A program made the translations under genes and the position numbers. From Nitrospirota bacterium (GTDB taxonomy: Bacteria; Nitrospirota; Thermodesulfovibrionia; Thermodesulfovibrionales; JdFR-88): DNA of 19,467 nucleotides. The notes beneath the pieces are model-generated. The model made no database searches. It was not told where the DNA came from and saw only the letters and a program-made list of their open reading frames with translations. The stretch covers positions 1 to 19,467 of the forward strand of contig JAJYGJ010000128.1 in assembly GCA_021790695.1 (NCBI GenBank), read 5' to 3'. Positions within the stretch are counted from its first letter, which is position 1; every line of letters begins with the position of its first letter. Of this stretch, positions 15,468 through 19,467 are shown one piece after another.

Positions 15468-15647
15468 TTGGCCAGTTGCGAAATCTGCGGCAAGGCAAAG
15501 ACCGTGGGCAATCACGTGAGCCACGCCAACAACAGGGTGAAAAAAGAGATCCGGCCAAACATACGGCGCAAAAAGCTCGTCATCGGGGGCACGGCGAAAA
15601 CGGTTTCCATCTGCACCCGCTGTCTCCGGTCCGGCAATTTCAGATAG
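15468..15647 (+). CDS. rpmB: 50S ribosomal protein L28 (bL28), zinc-finger form
   Basis: L28 is a small protein of the large ribosomal subunit. With the TTG start the product is 59 residues, close to the usual 60-65. It contains CEIC near the N-terminus and CTRC near the C-terminus, the four cysteines of the zinc-binding (C+) form of L28. The conserved core GNHVSHANNRVKK and RPNIRRKKL is present. The frame is open further upstream, but only the TTG has a correctly spaced Shine-Dalgarno sequence. The stop lies 4 bp before the DUF721 gene. Confidence 0.95.
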   Translation: MASCEICGKAKTVGNHVSHANNRVKKEIRPNIRRKKLVIGGTAKTVSICTRCLRSGNFR

Positions 15648-15651
15648 CGCC

Positions 15652-16113
15652 GTGGAGAGGCTTGGCAGCGGGCTTGCCGGGCTCATCCATAGACTGGGGC
15701 TCGAAGACGCAGTCAGACTTCACAGCATAAAGGCGCGTTGGCGCGAACTGCTTGGCGTACCTCTTTCCGAGCATCTGGAGCCGGGGTTCATCTCCGGCGC
15801 CACCCTTCATATCATCGCATCCTCTCCGCCCTGGCTTGAGCAGGCCGGCTTCTACCGCGAGGAACTATTAAAGAGGCTCCTGCCCCTGGGCGTCAGGGAC
15901 TTGAAATTCAAACCCGGTCCCCCGGCCGGAAAAGGAGGCCGCCCCTCACGGACGGCGGATTCGGGTGGCCCTCCCCTGCTCACCAGCGAGGAAATGAAAC
16001 AGGTTGACATAGCGGTCCATCCCGTAAAAGACGGGGAATTGAAGGAACTCTGCCGCGGGATAATGGCCAGGGCGATTGTGCGCGAGCGCGGGGCCTGTGA
16101 CCGGAGACCTTGA
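15652..16113 (+). CDS. DciA-like (DUF721) protein
   Basis: DUF721/DciA proteins are widespread small proteins; in several bacteria DciA loads or assists the replicative helicase DnaB. The 153-residue product has the family core ARWRELLGVPLSEHLEPGFISGATLHIIASSPPWLEQAGFYREELLKRL (given here in outline only), followed by LGVRDLKFKPGPP. The Pro/Gly-rich rest looks less ordered. It starts at GTG 15652, 4 bp after rpmB, with no Shine-Dalgarno sequence of its own, so translation is probably coupled. The replication role is inferred from the family. No dnaB or gyrB lies nearby. Confidence 0.72.
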   Translation: MERLGSGLAGLIHRLGLEDAVRLHSIKARWRELLGVPLSEHLEPGFISGATLHIIASSPPWLEQAGFYREELLKRLLPLGVRDLKFKPGPPAGKGGRPSRTADSGGPPLLTSEEMKQVDIAVHPVKDGELKELCRGIMARAIVRERGACDRRP

Positions 16114-16246
16114 CTTTTCACGGGTTTAACGATATTTTGATTTTGTTTCACAGGTTGGATGCGCGTATGGATTTCACCCCTTCCTGGGCGCGGGAAGCGA
16201 GGAGGGGAAAAAACCGAGCTTCTTTTCGGAAGGAAGGGGCCTGCAA

Positions 16247-17305
16247 GTGAACATAAAACAAAAACGTCTTCTGGCAGCGATCGCCGTTACGATTGGGCTT
16301 GTCGCCCTTGGCACGCCCGGATGGGGTGAAAACGCCGGGCCGGGCCTGTACAAAGTCAAAAAAGGCGATACGCTGTGGGGGATCTCCCATGGCCAGATTA
16401 AAGACTCCTGGCAGTGGCCGTTCGTCTGGAGGGAAAATCCGAAGATCGAAAACCCGGACAGGATTTATCCAGGCCAGGAGATAAAAATACCCGTCGTGCC
16501 GTCCGGGGGAGAAGGCAAAGCGGCCTGCGCCGTCCCCGCACGTCCGGCCGCGGTATCAAAAACAACAATCCCTCTAAAGCCGGCCGTGGCAATAAAAGAG
16601 GCGAAAAAAACATCGCCCGTTAAAAAAACCGCAATGCCGGTTAAACATGAAAAACGATATCTCTTCAGTGAGAATGAGATAATCTCAAGCGGCTTTATCG
16701 CGAAAGAAATCAGGAGCGACGGGGTCGTGATGGCGTCGCCCGGCGGCCGGGAGATATTCGCCGTCGGGGATGACTTATATATTGAGCCGTCGGGGCCGGT
16801 AAGCAAGGGCGAAAAATTCCTCGTTACGCGTGTTTCGAAGGTAAATGACCCCGTGACAGGCGAGTTCGCCGGCTATCTGGTGGAGCCTCGCGGCCTTGCG
16901 CGGGTTGAAAGCCCGGTACAAAACGCGATAAATAAAGAAGGCGACGGAACGGCCTTCCGGGCTGCGGTCACCAGGACATTTGAAGGCATCCTGCCGGGCA
17001 ACCTGCTTCTGAACTACAGGGAGCCGGAAAATGCCCCCAGGGGCGCGGGCAGGAAACCCATGGTGGAAGGCCATGTGCTGGCCCTGAAAGGGCAAGCGCT
17101 TGTCGGGGCTGAATTCGGCATCGCATACCTGAACAAGGGGAGTGCGGCGGGGCTTAAACCTGGAGACCTCCTGGAGACCATCAGCGGATACAAAAAAAAC
17201 GCGCTTCTTCAGATCATAAGCGTGCGCCCGGAGACCGCCACCGCGGTTATCAGGGAAAGCCGGACGGTTGTGAGGCCGGGAGACAGGTTCGGGGCCGCGG
17301 AATAA
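16247..17305 (+). CDS. Secreted LysM-domain protein
   Basis: This is a cell-wall-associated protein of unknown specific function. The 352-residue precursor has a Sec signal peptide (about 1-27, ending TPGWG) and one LysM domain (about 34-82: LYKVKKGDTLWGISHGQIKD, then NPDRIYPGQEIKIP) that should bind peptidoglycan. A Lys/Ala/Pro-rich linker (about 85-138) and a beta-rich C-terminal part (about 140-350, with AVGDDLYIEPSGPVSKGEKF and KGSAAGLKPGDLLE) follow. The start is GTG at 16247, preceded by a GGAAGGAAGG stretch about 8-17 bases upstream. A strong terminator follows. Similar LysM proteins occur in Geobacter-like and Nitrospirota genomes. No enzymatic motif is visible. Confidence 0.82.
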   Translation: MNIKQKRLLAAIAVTIGLVALGTPGWGENAGPGLYKVKKGDTLWGISHGQIKDSWQWPFVWRENPKIENPDRIYPGQEIKIPVVPSGGEGKAACAVPARPAAVSKTTIPLKPAVAIKEAKKTSPVKKTAMPVKHEKRYLFSENEIISSGFIAKEIRSDGVVMASPGGREIFAVGDDLYIEPSGPVSKGEKFLVTRVSKVNDPVTGEFAGYLVEPRGLARVESPVQNAINKEGDGTAFRAAVTRTFEGILPGNLLLNYREPENAPRGAGRKPMVEGHVLALKGQALVGAEFGIAYLNKGSAAGLKPGDLLETISGYKKNALLQIISVRPETATAVIRESRTVVRPGDRFGAAE

Positions 17306-17637
17306 GAGGCCGCCCGGGATTCCGGCGGAATCCGGGGCGGCTTTATTGAATATTGCCTGCGACAATTTTTGCCCGCAGGGAATCTACTGTGGTGTTTCAT
17401 CGACGTTGTTTTTAAAGTCGCTGGATTCCGCCAGATTTTACCCGTTAAAAAAATAAAAACGGACCGCCTCCGGAACGACACAATCGAGCTCAAAATCCTG
17501 TTGCCTCGGAAACAGGCTGCAAACCGGCCGCCTGAGCAACGTTTTGAATGTTTTTGAATCACGGATTCAAGGATTTCAAGACAGGTCCAGGTTTCAGACG
17601 CCTGATGAGAGGAGATTCGTAAAACCGGGAGGCCCGG
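17306..17637. other. Convergent intergenic region (LysM gene / rpoD)
   Basis: No credible gene is visible in this 332-bp stretch. It holds the LysM terminator (17309-17347), a hairpin with a 12-nt loop (17356-17379, CCTGCG/CGCAGG) that includes the second copy of the two-copy repeat, a CCTGTT/AACAGG hairpin near 17499-17518, and a possible rpoD terminator at its right edge. Confidence 0.6.
17309..17347 (+). terminator. Rho-independent terminator after the LysM gene
   Basis: The arms 17309-17323 and 17327-17341 pair at 14 of 15 positions (GCCGCC...ATTCC with GGAAT...GGCGGC), with a 3-nt loop and TTTATT after it. It begins 4 bases after the LysM stop. Confidence 0.85.
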
Positions 17638-17638
17638 T
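17621..17638 (-). terminator. Possible terminator at the rpoD stop
   Basis: On the minus strand ACCGGG-CCT-CCCGGT is followed by TTTACG. The stem is only 6 bp, starts within the rpoD stop codon and has a short U-tract, so it may be weak. Confidence 0.45.
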
Positions 17639-19059
17639 CAGCCCAGGTTCTTGAGCGCCCTCAACCTGCTGGGGTGCTTCAGCTTCCTCAGCGCCTTCGC
17701 CTCGATCTGGCGCACTCTTTCGCGCGTGATGGAAAGATACCTGCCTACTTCCTCAAGCGTGTGGTCCCTGTCCGTGCCGATGCCGAAGCGCATCCTGATG
17801 ACCTTTTCCTCTTTCGGCGTAAGCGTCTTCAGGACGCCCTGGATCTGCTCGGATATCTCCGATTTTTCCGCATCGGAATAAGGCGAAGGGCTGTTCTTGT
17901 CGCCGATGAAATCCTCAAGCTCGGTATCCTCGTCCCCAATGGGGGTCTGAAGGGCTATCGGGTCCTGGATGGCCCTGAAAACCTCATCAACCTTCCTTGC
18001 GGGCACCTGGAGCTTCTGGGCCAACTCCTCGTTGGTGGGCTCTCTGCCCAGTTGGTGGGTGAGTTCCCTCGATGCCTTCGTCACGCGATTGTAGAATTCC
18101 ATCATGTGCACGGGGACCCTGATGGTCTTTGTCTGGTCTATAAGGGCCCTTGTTATCGCCTGCCGTATCCACCATGTGGCATAAGTGGAGAACTTGAACC
18201 CCTTCTCGTACTTGAATTTATCGACGGCCTTCATCAGGCCGATATTGCCCTCCTGTATAAGGTCGAGCAGCGGCAACCCCCGGCCGACGTAATTTTTGGC
18301 TATATTCACGACGAGCCTCAGGTTCCGGGTGATAAGCTCGTTTTTTGCCTCTATGACAAGAGTACTGGCCTTTTGGAGCCTTTCCCAGTTCCCCTTGAGG
18401 TTTTCCACCTTCATGCCGACTTCGGTCTCTATCTTCCTGGTCTCCTGCTGCAGTTCCCTGTAAAGGCCCTCCAGTTTCTTGGCCGAGATGTTGGGGCCCT
18501 TTTTGGATTTTTCCTTTATTATTCTTCTAAGCTCCTTGAGCGAGCCATACCTGCCCAGTCTTCCGTCGATATCGCGGATCTTGTCCGTTATCTCCTCAAG
18601 CCTGTGGAGCACCTTGCGAATCGCCTCGTCGGTTCTTTCGTCCTCGGTTATGCCTTCCTCGACGACCTCGATGGAAGCCTCCGCTTTCTTGAAAAGAGGC
18701 ATGGCGACCACGACCTCTTTTATTATGTTTTTGCCCTGCTCAAGCTTTTTTGCAAGCTCGGTCTCCTCATCCTTCGTGAGAATGGATATGTTGCCCATCG
18801 AATGGAAATAGGCCTGCACGAGGTCCTCGGCCTTTTCATATTCCACGACCTCGGTTTCCTCGATCTCCATCTCCTCGGGCGGGCCTTCCTCAAAATCCAC
18901 GACCTTTATACCCATATCCTGAAGGAGATCCATCAGCTCTTCTATCTCGTCCGGCGAGAAATACTCGGAAGGCAGGGCCTCGTTTATCTCGTCATAAGTG
19001 AGGATGCCCCGCCGCTTCCCCATGTCTATTATTTCCTCGAAGATATCCTTTTCCCGCAT
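17638..19059 (-). CDS. rpoD: Primary sigma factor RpoD (sigma-70)
   Basis: RpoD directs RNA polymerase to housekeeping promoters. The 473-residue product has region 1.1 (about 1-56), an acidic linker, region 1.2 (about 78-111) and a short non-conserved region (about 112-235). Region 2 contains NLRLVVNIAKNYVGRGLPLL and YATWWIRQAITRAL (about 246-318). Region 3 follows, then region 4 with TLTPKEEKVIRMRFG and the helix-turn-helix ITRERVRQIEAKALRKLKHPS (starting near residue 444). It is shorter than E. coli RpoD (613 aa) mainly in the non-conserved region. The ATG is preceded by GGGGAGA at 9 bases. It lies directly downstream of 23S rRNA on the same strand; dnaG, a common partner, is absent. Confidence 0.97.
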   Translation of the reverse strand: MREKDIFEEIIDMGKRRGILTYDEINEALPSEYFSPDEIEELMDLLQDMGIKVVDFEEGPPEEMEIEETEVVEYEKAEDLVQAYFHSMGNISILTKDEETELAKKLEQGKNIIKEVVVAMPLFKKAEASIEVVEEGITEDERTDEAIRKVLHRLEEITDKIRDIDGRLGRYGSLKELRRIIKEKSKKGPNISAKKLEGLYRELQQETRKIETEVGMKVENLKGNWERLQKASTLVIEAKNELITRNLRLVVNIAKNYVGRGLPLLDLIQEGNIGLMKAVDKFKYEKGFKFSTYATWWIRQAITRALIDQTKTIRVPVHMMEFYNRVTKASRELTHQLGREPTNEELAQKLQVPARKVDEVFRAIQDPIALQTPIGDEDTELEDFIGDKNSPSPYSDAEKSEISEQIQGVLKTLTPKEEKVIRMRFGIGTDRDHTLEEVGRYLSITRERVRQIEAKALRKLKHPSRLRALKNLG

Positions 19060-19068
19060 ATCCGCAAA

Positions 19069-19086
19069 TCTCCCCTTTTTAGGAGA
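19069..19086 (-). promoter_or_regulatory. Hairpin covering the rpoD Shine-Dalgarno
   Basis: In the minus-strand transcript UCUCC (from 19086) can pair with GGAGA (ending 19069) across an 8-nt loop. This encloses the GGGGAGA Shine-Dalgarno sequence, which ends 9 bases before the ATG. A 5-bp stem is modest; regulation is an inference. Confidence 0.4.
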
Positions 19087-19117
19087 AAATATAAAAAACC
19101 AACATTTTCCCTAATTA

Positions 19118-19145
19118 ATTATAGCAGAAAACTATTGGTTGTCGA
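19118..19145 (-). promoter_or_regulatory. rpoD promoter (extended -10)
   Basis: On the minus strand TCGACA (19145-19140), 5 of 6 to consensus, is 16 bp from a perfect TATAAT (19123-19118). The -10 box is preceded by TG one base away (extended -10). The start would be near 19111, giving a leader of about 50 nt. Confidence 0.75.
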
Positions 19146-19199
19146 ACAGATTGAATTCTTTAAAAAAAGAAAAAGTGGTTCTTTAAAAGGGGAAAAATG

Positions 19200-19467
19200 G
19201 GTCAAGCCTCACGGTCTATTAGTACTGGCCGGCTGAGCGTGTTACCACGCTTACACCTCCAGCCTATCGACCTGGTAGTCTACCAGGGACCTTCAGGGGC
19301 CATTTAAGGCCCGGGGAGACCTAATCTTGGGGTGGGCTTCACGCTTAGATGCTTTCAGCGTTTATCCCGTCCGGACATGGCTGCCCGGCATTGCCGCTGG
19401 TGCGACAACCGGAACACCAGAGGTCCGTCCATCCCGGTCCTCTCGTACTAGGGACGGGACCCCTCAA
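19200..19467 (-). rRNA. rrl: 23S ribosomal RNA, 3' part
   Basis: The minus strand reads as the 3' end of 23S rRNA. It contains the sarcin-ricin loop AGTACGAGAGGACC (19450-19437), then GGATAAACGCTGAAAGCATC and the terminal GTGAGGCTTGACC. The 5' part lies beyond the window edge. The mature 3' end is placed at about 19200-19205 by comparison with the known 23S ending; the exact base is uncertain. No 5S rRNA is found in the 140 bp between it and rpoD. Confidence 0.95.

Noticed and set aside
17369..17557. Small 62-residue frame in the LysM-rpoD gap
   Set aside because: No Shine-Dalgarno sequence, no domain, and it runs through hairpin and terminator-like sequence.
19060..19200. 5S rRNA or tRNA in the rpoD-23S gap
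   Set aside because: The gap is AT-rich with poly-A/T tracts; none of the conserved 5S or tRNA segments is seen on either strand.
17674..19236. 520-residue + strand frame opposite rpoD
   Set aside because: Antisense shadow; it also runs into the end of the 23S rRNA, which no real gene would be expected to do.
1..19467. CRISPR array, insertion sequence, transposase or phage genes
   Set aside because: No regular spaced repeats, transposase motifs or terminal inverted repeats with target duplications were seen.

Overview
The window comes from a GC-rich (about 60% by eye), diderm Gram-negative bacterium. A complete type II secretion (T2SS) locus implies an outer membrane. Arg codons are often AGG and Ile codons often ATA. 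GspN is of the kind found in Desulfobacterota and Nitrospirota lineages. I infer a deltaproteobacterial- or Nitrospirota-grade organism; the sequence alone does not fix the phylum.

Layout. (1) Positions 1-266 are a non-coding leader. (2) Positions 267-11422 carry a classical T2SS gene series on the + strand in the order gspC-D-E-F-G-H-I-J-K-L-M-N. Most junctions overlap (often ATGA) or are separated by a few bases. The exceptions are a 30-bp gap before gspE and a 191-bp gap before gspG, which holds a long inverted repeat and a possible separate promoter. The products are the inner-membrane platform (C, F, L, M, N), the cytoplasmic ATPase (E), the secretin (D), the major pseudopilin (G) and the minor pseudopilins (H, I, J, K). 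No prepilin peptidase (gspO) or pilotin gene is in the window. (3) On the minus strand, 15371-11385 is a translation/RNA cluster infB-rbfA-nrnA, which runs tail-to-tail into gspN with a 38-bp overlap. (4) Divergent from infB are rpmB (ribosomal protein L28, TTG start), a DciA/DUF721 gene and a secreted LysM protein, closed by a strong hairpin terminator. (5) On the minus strand rpoD (primary sigma factor) has a good extended -10 promoter and lies directly downstream of the 3' end of a 23S rRNA gene that continues past the window edge. No 5S gene lies between them.

Most unusual observation: after its secretin domain GspD carries about 70 extra residues that read like the N-terminal prodomain of subtilisin-family (S8) proteases, specifically the fervidolysin-type prodomain. 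It sits where other GspD proteins have the pilotin-binding S domain. I do not recall such a fusion being described. Secondary points are the missing 5S gene, repeat/hairpin elements between infB and rbfA and ahead of gspG, a perfect palindrome in the zinc-binding region of gspE, and an SD-sequestering hairpin ahead of rpoD.
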